Shown here: positions 44,527 through 56,500 of the stretch, piece by piece
Layout: each line of letters starts with the position of its first letter
Position numbering within the stretch: position 1 is the first letter of the stretch
From: Apostichopus japonicus
Taxonomy: Eukaryota; Echinodermata; Holothuroidea; Aspidochirotida; Stichopodidae
Reading direction: 5' to 3'
DNA: 64,000 nt
Assembly (NCBI RefSeq): GCF_037975245.1
Contig: NC_092565.1
Coordinates: 9,847,499 to 9,911,498 of the forward strand
Made by a program: the position numbers and the translations under genes
The notes under the pieces: model-generated
The model's database searches: none
What the model saw: only the letters and a program-made list of their open reading frames with translations
What the model was told of the DNA's origin: nothing

Positions 44527-45659
44527 TGAACCACCGAATGTGTAGAGAATGATGAGGCGAATTTCAAAATATGACAGATTAAAGTGCTCAGAGTCGGGGT
44601 CAAATTAGCCTAAATTTCGCGAACTCCTCCTAAAGAGTAAGTCCGATCAAGTCGAAACTTGGTGTGTAGGTACCATGCATTGCCCTCCTGCTTAATATTT
44701 CGAAAGGAAAGTTGAATCATTACCGGTACGGTAACTAAATAAACTATTCGTTCAGTTCAAACGCAGATTTATTTTTGAAAAGAAAATATCTCCAATGACT
44801 ACAAATCAGACTAGCGTCCTCCCTCGGCTGGAAGTGAACATCAAAAACTTTACGAAAGTGACAGTAAGCCTTTAATAGGTTTATAAGGTACCTTTTGTGG
44901 TTTAGGTTGGCAAGGTTGCCAAAGAGCGACGCTATGGAGAGGCACGGTAGCTCTAACTAAGGTAACAGTGAAGCGTTAGGGAGCAAAAACCCGTCAGTCT
45001 CCTCTGTAAACATACTGAGTAGGCTACTCTTTAAATCACAAAACTGACATGGGGCATCTATCTTGCGCAAGATTAATGTTAAACTGAAAGGTATGATGTG
45101 AATTGTGTTTCATATCAAAGTTATCCCGGGTGTAGCCTGTCGTGCAAATGTCATTCAAAGAGTTTGTTATTGTCTTACAAAGTTAATGTAGGCTAGACTA
45201 AGTTAGTCTGTTGAATGATAGAGAATCCTAGGCCTAGGTTAGACAACATCTCTTACTAGGCCTAGGTTACGACTTCTAAGTAAGTGCACTGTGCACCAAG
45301 ATTTGTCCAGTTTGTCCGAAAGTTGACAAACCGAAGGTTTACTTTAGCAGCTTGGCTCACTATTTAACACAGTTTAATTTGAGTTCCCAGCCTAATTACA
45401 GTTACAAGTACAATGTACAGTAGCACTAGCAGGATGGGTGGAAGGAAAGACAAAAATAAAGATACAGCTACCCAAAACATCGATGAATCACTGTCAAGTA
45501 TTTTGTGTTTTCTTATTGTTTTCCATAATAGTATATCACAGATTTTTACTGAAGCAAGTTGCATACAAATCAGGCAGCTAGAAGTTCTTGAAAAGGCTGA
45601 TAATTAAAATGGATGGACAGTATATCCAAGGAGTTTCGACTCGTGTGAATACATGAGCA
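44527..45659. other. KNDC1 upstream region / 5' UTR
   Basis: Between the transposon arm and the KNDC1 start codon. A short stretch at 44640-44680 (GTCCGATCAAGTCGAAACTT) looks repeat-like. A TGA at 45654-45656 lies in frame just before the chosen start, so the coding region cannot extend upstream without splicing. A 64-codon frame at 45413-45607 would be an upstream ORF if transcribed; no other support. Confidence 0.5.
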
Positions 45660-47503
45660 ATGATGGCTTTCTCCCCAAAATTTGACCCTTTACCAACCCT
45701 TGAAGAGGAGGAAGAACTGATCACTTTGACTGACATCTTGCGGTTACGAGATCGTTACTTAAACGATGATGAGCTTTGGTCTGTCTGCCACGAAACATGT
45801 CTTGCCCTCCTGTCACTGGAAAAGACGTCTCCAGAGCTCTTTTCAAACCTATGTCTGAACACAGAAACCCTGTTATTCAATTCTTCTGGTGGGGTGAACT
45901 TCTTGGACAAAGGTAATGTATAAATTCAGTCCTAGAATTTTTCACAAGTTTGCTTTTAAAAGATGTAAGTGCATAAAAGAATCTATTGGCTAAAATCAAG
46001 TTCCCACCAATTACGTAGTAGCATTTTCTTAAAACAGTCCACATTACCAGTAACTGTACAATAAATAGCAGCAGTCCAATAATATTTGCTGTGCAGTTTA
46101 TAACCAGCAGTAATATGGTGCTTAAATGTGAGGAACAGACATCATGCCCAAAAATTTTTGACTGGTGATTGTTTATGATCTAAATGTCTACCGGCCGAAA
46201 ATTTCTTTCTTTTGATCCACTGGCAAGTGGCAATATCCACTGGCATTTAGCCAGTAAATAACCCCAATTTTGAGGCTTATAAATTCTTTTCTTAACCTTT
46301 ATTTACTCATAGTTCTCACAAGATATGGAAAATGTAAGGAGAAGGAAATTTCCTCCTCTTGTCTTTGTCTTCAAGAATGTCTTTGAATTTTGAAGTTATG
46401 TCTGGAAAAGTGATGATAATCCTCATTTGATCACTTCCCCTAAAAGATAAGACTTATGCCCTCAAGATTTCTAAGTGAAGAAAAGTGTGGGAGGGGGGGG
46501 GGGGGGGAAGAGATTCTATTCCCTGATTTTGATAGTCATATTTACCTCACTTCCTTGTACAGCCAGTTGTGCAAAATAAAATAGTCTTACACAGTATCGT
46601 CCCACTACTATTTTACTGCTAATTTCCCCTGGAGACAGGCACTATGGGGATAATTTACCCAGTATCAAAACATTTTGCAAAACATGCTCTGCAAAATGGA
46701 CAAAATTTTGTATAATATTTGGTATATATAAGTCCAAAGATAGAGCAATTTTTCTCACATAGGAACCATAGCATAAGTTTGATAAGACACAAACTTCAGA
46801 CATTTAAAGCCTTCAAAACTGAGTTACACAAACTTTGATCATAAACTGATTTCCTGGCACTGTAGCCCATCACAGTTATTGCACTAATCCCATTGACAAT
46901 TGACAACCATAAACAGTAATTAGATATACACATTACTTGTCACTGATATACACAGAAATATCATACATACAGATAGGGCAGGTCAAGAACGTGATAAAAA
47001 ATCTCATTATGTAGATTCATTACATTATCAGACAAGTATACAGCTCGAGTTATATGGGAATTCTGATATTCAATCTGGAGATTTCTGAATGTTAATAGTT
47101 TGTCTGTTTGTCAGTTACAACCCATTCAGCTTCCACCACATATACATATATCTATGTGGCTGCTTAGCAGATAGCTACAGTATATTAGCATTACCCACTG
47201 TACAATCACCGTGTAAAGTAGAAGCATTTAAGTACAGTACATGGATGTGTCTAACCAGTTCTAGGGTAGAGTGCATGCTAATACTGTATGTGAACACATA
47301 CTGAAAGTCGATTGAAAACTACAATATTAGGTGACATGTGAACCCCTATTCCCTGCCCATAACCTCCCCCACCTCCTCTCAAGAATGATAAAAAGTAATA
47401 GGTCTACTTATCATGGCCGTAATAATATTAGATCATAATATATTTATGTGGTACTCATGCAGAGCACAACATTCAGTCTTTCAGATTGGCCGTTTAGTGT
47501 ACA

Positions 47504-47543
<40 letters not shown>

Positions 47544-50500
47544 TATATATATAGATATATATATGCAGTTTTGAAACATCACATTATAACACTACATACA
47601 TAGTGAAGGTCAACTTTGGAATTTCACAAATTATATAATATAAAGCCAAGTTAATCCTATAGCTCACAAGACTACCAATGTACTCATGGTGTCAGTTTAA
47701 TTCCTTGGTTAAGATACCAGAGATGTTCCTCTTGCACTTAAACCTATTTAGAAGGTCATCCCAACGATTGATCCACAGTTGAAATCAATACTCTGACCAC
47801 CATTGTCCCTACCAGCCTCGTCTCCCGCTACTGGATGGCGAATTTGTTTGAGAGTGAAAAGAGCAAGAGAATGGAATATGTAGGCCTTTAAAGCATTGAT
47901 GATGTAATAAGTGTGTTTACCTCAATTTGTCTTTTACTGGTTGTGTTGAGAATTCACAGAGAAACAGAAAGACCAATAGTGAGAGAATATTGGCGAGCAA
48001 ATTAACTCAGAGCGAAAGAGTGTTAAAGTAAACACTTTTTAAACTGACAATGCAACTAACTGCCTCAAATGCATACTTATTTTGGACAAAGCATTGTATG
48101 GTAGCCGAGTACATTGAGATGGGTACATTGCAGTCATTGTGTAGCAAAACTGACAGAAAACGTGATAGAAAGTAAATGTGTGAGCTGCTATTTTACTAAT
48201 GAGTGATGATCAATGATTAGAGCTAAATGTCATGTACTTTAGCTGAAAAAATTGGTGATTTTAAATAATGGGAGATTTGGTGATTTTAAATAATAGGATA
48301 TTTGGTGATTTTAAATAATGGGATATTTGGTGATTTTAAGCAATGGTAGATTTAGTGATTTTAAATATATTGGGAATGGGAGATTTGTCGATTTAAATAA
48401 TTTGAGATTTGGTGATTTTAAATAATGGGATATTTGGTGATTTTAAATAATGGGATATTTGGTGATTTTAAATAATGGGATATTTGGTGATTTTAAGCAA
48501 TGGTAGATTTAGTGATTTTAAATAATTTGAGATTTGGTGATTTTAAATAATGGGAGATTTGGTGGCATTGCCAAGGACATATACTCTAGTAGGTTCTTTT
48601 GGTAGGGGGAAGGGAGGTTGATGGAAAACTCCTTTGCACTGTAAAGTATATTATTCTGTTTGCCGTGCCATTGCAGAGGGTGGTTTTGATTGGTAGACCA
48701 TTTTTTCTTCAACCAGAACATTCAGTGAAAGAAATAATTAATTTTTGTTAAATCCATATAAATTTGTGAATTGCCACATTTAATAATGGTCTTCAAAGTT
48801 CACTTTTGACGCTTTATAGGTCATCAATATTGTCTTCAAATATTAGGATAAATTGCTCATAAGTTTTCCTGGAGGGTCTGATTCGTATTTTCCCCAGAGA
48901 TAAAGGAGCAATATAGAAGAATAAGTACACTGTAAGTGAAGAGAAGTGATTTCAGACTTTGTGTCTACAAAATGTGTAAGTGGTATATATATATATATGC
49001 TTTCTACAGAACTAGGTATGTGCAATACTGGTGACTCTAAGAAAAATACACTTTTATGTACAGTAGTCTGACGGTTAACCTCAACTTCAGACTCAGTACT
49101 GTAACTCCCACAGACTAAAGATTTCTTCCGTTAAGAAACTCGCCACATGTTTTGAGGAAATAAAACACTGATCAGCCTGATATTTTGGCAACATTTCATT
49201 CTCAAAAGACAACTTTTGTGATGCTTGCTTTATCTTAGTCTCCATGTTGTCTCAAGATAAAAAGTGGAAAAAAAAAATTGTATATTGGATTTTTGAATTT
49301 TTGCTTTTATTTGGATGCCAGAATATTGTATGTTGAGATTAACATAGAATTTTAATCATCCATGTGTACAATAACAACTGCTATACATATTTGCACTTGT
49401 ATAGCATTTTGCCCATATTGCGATGCAATTTACTGGATGAATTATTTCCCTGCATTACTGCTGCTTGCTTCAAGTTTAATTTTGATACATAATGCATATT
49501 TCAAAAGCATGTGAACTATACATAAAAATTTACTGAAATTTCACCCAGATGCTTCTAAAGATTAAGGTCTTTTATTAAATACCAAAAATATATATTACCT
49601 TTGAATCATTCCTTTAAAAGACATATTTTTTGTCAAAGCTACTTGAACACATATACAGTAAATCTAGTACCCCCTCCACCACCTCATTCCACCCCATCCC
49701 ACCCCATCCCATCCCATCCCACTCCATCCCCACCCTTCCAATCAATATCATGTTAGACATGTAACAAAAACATAAGATAAATGTGTGTCCAAAACAAAAT
49801 TACTGTAATTCACTTCGTTGTTAAATGTCATCTTCTGCGTTAACACTACAAAGTCTTCTGTGGCCCCCAGAAGGTGAGGTATGACTTTACCTTATCATTT
49901 GAGCAAGATCTTTAGTGAATGATATACATGTACAATAGATACAGAAATGTGATCATTTTGTACAAGTTTGTTTAGAAACTTAATTTGCTAATATGGATCT
50001 GTTGCATTGGTCCCAGGGCCCTGCCCCAAAGTAACTTGAATAAATAGTTAATTCAGCCAGAAAAGCTTGTTAGATTGACACCAGTGGTGGTTATCCTTTG
50101 CTCTTTGGTAAGCTGAGAACCACTTAAAAGACTCTCATAGCACATGGTTAGACATTTATTAGTGTCCACTACATGTAGAGAATGTGATTGTATACATCTA
50201 AATACCAAAGCACTACAAGATCTTACTGATAAATTTGTAAAGCTAGACAGAACTTGTTGTTAAACTAGTTTTTGTAGCCTCATTTGTAAATCTAAAATAT
50301 TTCTTTGCTTCATGCCATCATGCCATTTACTGTGGAAACTATATCTATTATTCTTTTCAGATGCTGCAAGCGATAGTTTCTTGCCACCCGAGTACAAGGA
50401 AGGGGCAGCGACGATCCAGGTGTGTAAACATACTGTACCAGTCATTGTTTTAATATTGGGCATTATACAGACTTTATGCATAGTTTTCTTAACTTTTTGC

Positions 50501-53500
50501 TTTACTTAAACCCCTTAGCAAACTAATTTAAAGAAAAACCTTTCTCACCCGATCTACCAGCTGTGGTGTTTATCTCCCACCAGATCATCCCTCTATTGAA
50601 ACAGGTTTGCCAATTGGCCAAGAAACAGTTTAAATTTACGGAAAAAAATTAACCACAGCTGCTTCTCCTAATTAATATTGGTAACTAGATCTTTGACTGG
50701 AAGCAACAATCTCTGTCAATTCCCTCTATCTATGGACTTGTACGGGACTATTTTCCAGATACCCAAAATATAGAACAAACTTTCAGCAATGCATTACTCA
50801 AACGGATTGGGAAACCTTGCAAACCATCCAAACCAGATTCGCAGGAAATTAACAGTCCTCATGGAAAACTTACCTGACGAAATTTAAAGCAGAGAGGAGG
50901 GGGGAAAAAAATGTTTGCAATCAGGATAGAAGGAAACAGGAGATTGTTCATATAATTTTTTTAATATTAAGTACCTTTCATCTTTTTAGTGGTGCTTGTT
51001 TGCCCACTTTACGAGCAATAGCAGCAGGTCTCTTGAAGTGGCAAACAAGTCCACATGAAACTCAGCAAGGCTTTCCAACCCTGTTGCCTAGCCAGCAATC
51101 TGCCGGCTGATTTGAATAGTAAAACTGTTAAACCTGTTCACTGACAAGAAAAAGAATATGTACTACAAATTGGTTGATTTGAACTGGAACCTTGGAAGTT
51201 GTAGCCTCCAGTGAACATCTATCTTGACTGTGTTAATAGTTAACTTGGAATAAGAAGTGTGAACTGAAGTGACTTTATATCTATCATCTATGAATAGATC
51301 TAGTCCTATCATACAGATAAATATTTACAAAGCCTTTCACTATTAATTGAAAACGTTCTAACCGTTAAACTGGGGGAAAAGTAATCTTAGTAGCTAGATT
51401 TTTGGATAATGCAGTGATGCTGGTCACTGATCTAGGGTATTCTGGACTTTTGAGCTGTATTCAAGTTTTTGTTTTTAAAGACCATCCAGGGACTTTGTCT
51501 GTAGATTCTGTCTCATTATATCGTCTTTTCAATTAGATCCTGATAAGTGGGATTCTTTAAAATCTGTTACCGTTTGCGGTACTTTTCAAGTCTCTGTGAT
51601 TGTTCCTGTCATCAGATGATAGCTGAACAAAAATATAGAAAAATATCTCTTTGCTACCATTATCAAAGTCCCCATGTCTCGCCCCTCCCCCTCCCCCCTC
51701 TCTATATGCACTAAAGGTATCATGCTACTTCCGTACCATTCAGTAGACCCACATGTTTGAAGTTTGCATCAGAGCGTTATGGAATATTACATAGTTCTTC
51801 TCTTCCTACTCAATGTCTCACTCTGCCACTGGAAAGGAAAATGTGTCCTCTCCCTTTCTGAAATGTCGCCATCATTTCCTTAATATTACGTTAGCTTTGT
51901 CTCGAGCAAATTTCTGTTTGCTGCCATCATCCGGTTCACCACTTGTTTGCTCCCAGACTGAGATAAGATTGGTAATGATCTGTCCACTGTTCCCAGATCA
52001 ATGGGTATAACAAAGCCCTCCCCGGGTCCAATCAGTGGAACAATGAGACCACCTGCTGGCAATCCTACTGTTGCACATTCCCCGGGGATTACTGGCTTCT
52101 GTTCTCATTATTGTAATAGATCTAGTTAGAGGTCATATCACATCAAATTTCTCTGCTTGTGGTGGAAAACTTTCTCTTTCATCTCCCTATCAAATTTTAA
52201 AATCCTCAAAAACAGTTTGTGTAAACTCCTCTTATTCGAAGTATCAACAACGTCAATATATTATTCACAAGGATATGGAAGAGAACAGGATTTTTATGTG
52301 GAATATGTAGCAATAGTACATGTGGTTGCCTTTTGTACTTTGGCGGACACAACATTTGTTGAATAAATGCAGATCAATTTGTGGATTATTTGGTAGGGGA
52401 GTTGCACACATAACTTAGACTAAAGGTAAGTGAGTTTATTTGTAAATTTGGTTTAATTCTGTGAATTTCTTATAAGTTTTATTATTCTGTAGAAATCAAA
52501 GCAGATACACTGAGTTGTGTCAAGTAAATAAACATGGGCAAGCTAGCATTGTAGTATGATTTTCCCCGTTTCAAGGTTTTGTCTGTACAATAATTTCATC
52601 CGATTAATTGACAAGCACACAAGCAGCTTCTAAGCCATTCTCTTTACAGTGTACCTACAATAGTTTACATTCTATTTTGCAAAGTTGTACATCCATAAAG
52701 TGAAGATGGGGGAGGGGGGGGGGGAGGGGGCGGGGAAGGTTTAGATTTGAAAGTTTTGTAATTAAAATTAAAATTAATGTAATTAATGATGCTAAACTTT
52801 AATGTGCAATTTTTCATGTCCTTGACTAATTTAAAGGATGACGTAATATAAGCACAAAAATTATTTTGATAAGTTACATAATGGTCACAATGCACTAGGA
52901 ATTTTCAGTCAAGACCTTAATACTTTCCACTTTTGAGGAATGCCCCTTTAAAACTGCTGAGATTCATCAGTTAAAGTGACTGGACTATATAGTTTAATAC
53001 ATACACAGACCATTAGGTCAGTTCCTCAGATGCAACACATAACTCAATGGGAAACATAAAACTTCATGGCCTCAAATGACATGCTTATTTATAGCTTGTG
53101 AAAAGTTTGCCTGGGACAAATGATGTTGATTGTCATCCAAGTATGTGCTGTTGTATATATGTATTGAATCAATTATTAATATTTCTTAAAATAAAAATGG
53201 AATAACCTAAACATTGAAACCTACACCGAGAAGACAACGATATCATTATTAATTTACCCTTAAAGGAGCATTATAGAGATTTATCAGATTGTAAGGTGAA
53301 TATCTTGAAAACCAGGATAGAAACATGACTAGCACTCAATTTTTGTTCTTGTTTTTTTTGGTTACTATAAAATATGAATACTAAAATTCTGTCTAAGGTC
53401 ATCCTTTAATCCTCTTCAATATCTGATAATCAGTTGGCACTTTATGAGCTGAAATAGCTCCTTTAGAGGATGAAACACCTATAGGAAAGTATAGGGAAAC

Positions 53501-56500
53501 TTTAAGCATACTAAAATTTGAGCCCGATATTTAGGACAAAAGTTACTTTAAAGGAAGACTTAAGGCCCAAAACAATAATTGTGGTATTTTGTTGACCGAA
53601 AGAAAGGACTGCTATCAATCCAGGTGAGATTTTTTTCTAACACTTTCAGTTTTTGTGGAATGACTCTTTTAACTAAGGGATGGAAATCAACTAAAGTGAC
53701 TGGACTATGAAGTCTAATACACAGACCATTACCTACAGTACTGTAGGTCAGTTCCTCAAATTTATGCAACACAAAATCTCAATGGGAAAACATTGAGACT
53801 TTTATGTCCTCAGATGACATGTGTACAATGCATTAGAAATTTGTCATGGATTAAGGGAGTGAAGACTCGCGCACAAAGAAACGTCTCATGCCGGTAATCT
53901 GACCTAGTTTTGAATGAGGTGTAACAGAAGTGTTAGACACCATCATCGATCCCAGAAAATACACACACAGCTTGCTACCGTCAGTAATAAGACACTAGTG
54001 TATAGTCAATACATGCAACTACGGTCAATACCCACAACACAGTGTACATAGCAGCGTGGACATCTCAGGTCTAGATAAAAGATGAAAGGGTATCACGTTT
54101 AATTACCATCTGCATTTTGTAGCGACAAGAAGAAAACTTCACTTGCAAGCAACGGAAAGTAAACTTTTTTGAGAGGGCGACACGCGGTTTGGGGCGAGTC
54201 TTCAATGCCTTTAATGGTATGCATCCTCATGTTAAAAACACAAAAGAGCACATTTACTAACCTACTATTTCCCCTTTCTTTTAAGAGACTGTCAATTTAA
54301 ATAAACCATTACAAAGTATACACTAGCTCCCTCTGCTAACTGTTAAGTACTGTAAACCAGAAAGAATAATAACCCATAATTACATGTTTATCTAAGATTG
54401 TCTTTCACAATTTAAGGCTCTCTTTTGAAAGTTGTGCTTTTGTAGTGTGACCTGTATATATATACTGCATGTAGAGACTAAGTGTGTATACAACAGTTTT
54501 ATTGATTTGGTGCAGTGCAGACCTTCGCATCTCAGTCACAAGAACATATTTTACCGACGATGAAACAGTCATGATACTCTGTGTAAAAGTGGTGTAGTGC
54601 TTAGCTGTTCCCCCTGTAGAGGCCAAACTGATACACTAGATCAATACGGTAGAAGAATTGGCTGAAGGAACATAGGGGACAACAAACTGAATGGATTGTA
54701 TAAATATATACAATGCTCTTATTAACAATGGTAGATGATTAAAAATTAATGGTTTGTGATTGCACCAATTAAAACTAGTACTGTGTGGGGTTGTGTGCTG
54801 AATGACTGCAGCGGAGTAGTTAGTTGTACAGGCAGAGGGTGCAATGATTGTAGTAACGACGAGCTTACACCTATCAAGTGAGATCAAGACTGCAGGACAC
54901 AACACAGTGGGCCGAGAGGTGGCACTGCTCAGTTAAATCAATAAGAAAAAGTGGAAAAAAAGGGAAAAACATATTTAAAAACAATATGTCAGATATGACT
55001 CGCCGCCCCTCAAGAGTCACTGATTATAGAAATGTACTATGAGAAAGGTTGAATTGAGGCAGACTTAAATGAAATCAAGAACAAATGACCACATTGCAGG
55101 GGGGTGGACCCCAATGGTAGTTGATAGGGAATGCTCAGTTAAAACCACCAATGGAGGAACACACTGTGTGGCTGGGCTCAGTGGTATATATGGATCATAT
55201 AGAAGAAAGTTAACATTTCAAGATTTCTTTTAATATACCTCCTGTAAGAAAAAACCATATATGACTGAGGTCAGTGGAAGATAGACTATGTAAAGGAAAC
55301 AGTTGGTGGCACATTGTCACTAGAGACTGCATACTCTCAGCCACTAATACCACAGATATGCACTAACCAGTAAGGTAAACATGTCATGCCACAAATCAGT
55401 AGCCTAATGTCACAGTCTAAGCATCTTCTTGCAATGAATGAAATATATACACCTCTTGTACCACCCTCAATACCATTGCTTTTGTACTTCTCTAATCATT
55501 CTGTCCTAATTGACGACAGAAGAACTCTGAAATTTTAGAATGCGACAATGAATGTGGTATTGTGTTCATGCCTATTTAGTTTTTACACACTTCAAATGGT
55601 GGAACCACTCTTGGCAACCCTTCTTGATGACAAGTTATGAAAAAAACAAACTTGCAAGCCATGGGATCAAATGATAATGAATAATAATTTAGGCAGGCGG
55701 GATTTTCTTCTCGATTTGTCATAGTCCATGAAAAAAGAAAACTGAGCACTAGTCAGTCATGTTTCTAGGTAGCCATTTTAGAGGTATTCATTTTTCAAAT
55801 ATGCTAAATCTCTGGAAAGCTCCTTTAAGGCTAAACTGATGATGTCGCCGGCTCCTTAGTGTTAATGTTAGTGTTCATCCAATGTTGTTTTATGAATATG
55901 AATAACTAGATCAAACCATGTTTTAACTTCAGATAATCAACCAAACACCTTTGTATGACACACAATATCATTTGTCCATGAAAAATTGTAAATTGTAAGC
56001 ATGTCATTTTAGGCCATAGATAGATGTCCCCCCCCCACCCCGTTGAGGTCTGTGTTGCACCTGAGGAACAGACCTAATGGTGTGTTTATTATATATACTT
56101 TATCATCCAGTCGCTTTAATTGATGAACTGCAGTCGTTTAAAGGAACATTTCTCAAGAATTAAATGTGTTAATTATAGAGATACAACCTGGACAGATACT
56201 GTAGCTGAGTGTTTCGTATAGAGCTTTTACAACGTATATGGGATTTAATGTTGTGCCTACAGTATATCCTTTCAAGGTATTTAAATATTGTGGATGCCAC
56301 ACCATGAGCATAATGGTTAAATGCACTGCAGTAGCCCAAACCTGTTACTCTCTTGAAAAATTTGATAATCCTTTTTTTAAACTCTCTTTTTATCCAACCA
56401 GGGACACATCTTCTCGCTCGGTAAAACTCTGTTGGAAGCTCTTGTTACTGCAGACGAAAATGGAAATGGTCACTTCGGGAAAGATCACCCTTCAGAATTT

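Larger units (their letters stand above)
45913..50360. other. KNDC1 intron 1
   Basis: About 4.4 kb with no recognised exon. Holds a (G)n run at 46493-46507, a (TA)n tract at 47504-47565, a 25 bp minisatellite at 48251-48564 and a CCCAT-type repeat at 49685-49735. Confidence 0.7.
50420..56401. other. KNDC1 intron 2, rich in MITE-derived repeats
   Basis: About 6 kb with no further exon recognised. It holds a full family-1 MITE (52831-53409), a partial family-1 copy (about 53550-53825), a family-2 MITE (53851-54214) and inverted family-1 pieces (about 55800-56150). G-rich tracts lie at about 52707-52735. Confidence 0.65.

Noticed and set aside
40721-44530. CRISPR or other prokaryotic-type repeat array suggested by regularly spaced GATGGCGGCC blocks
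   Set aside because: Spacing and context are those of subterminal repeats in a eukaryotic inverted-repeat transposon; all other content of the window is animal.
45413-45607. 64-codon frame before the KNDC1 start
   Set aside because: Possible upstream ORF only; no domain, and nothing shows it is transcribed or translated.
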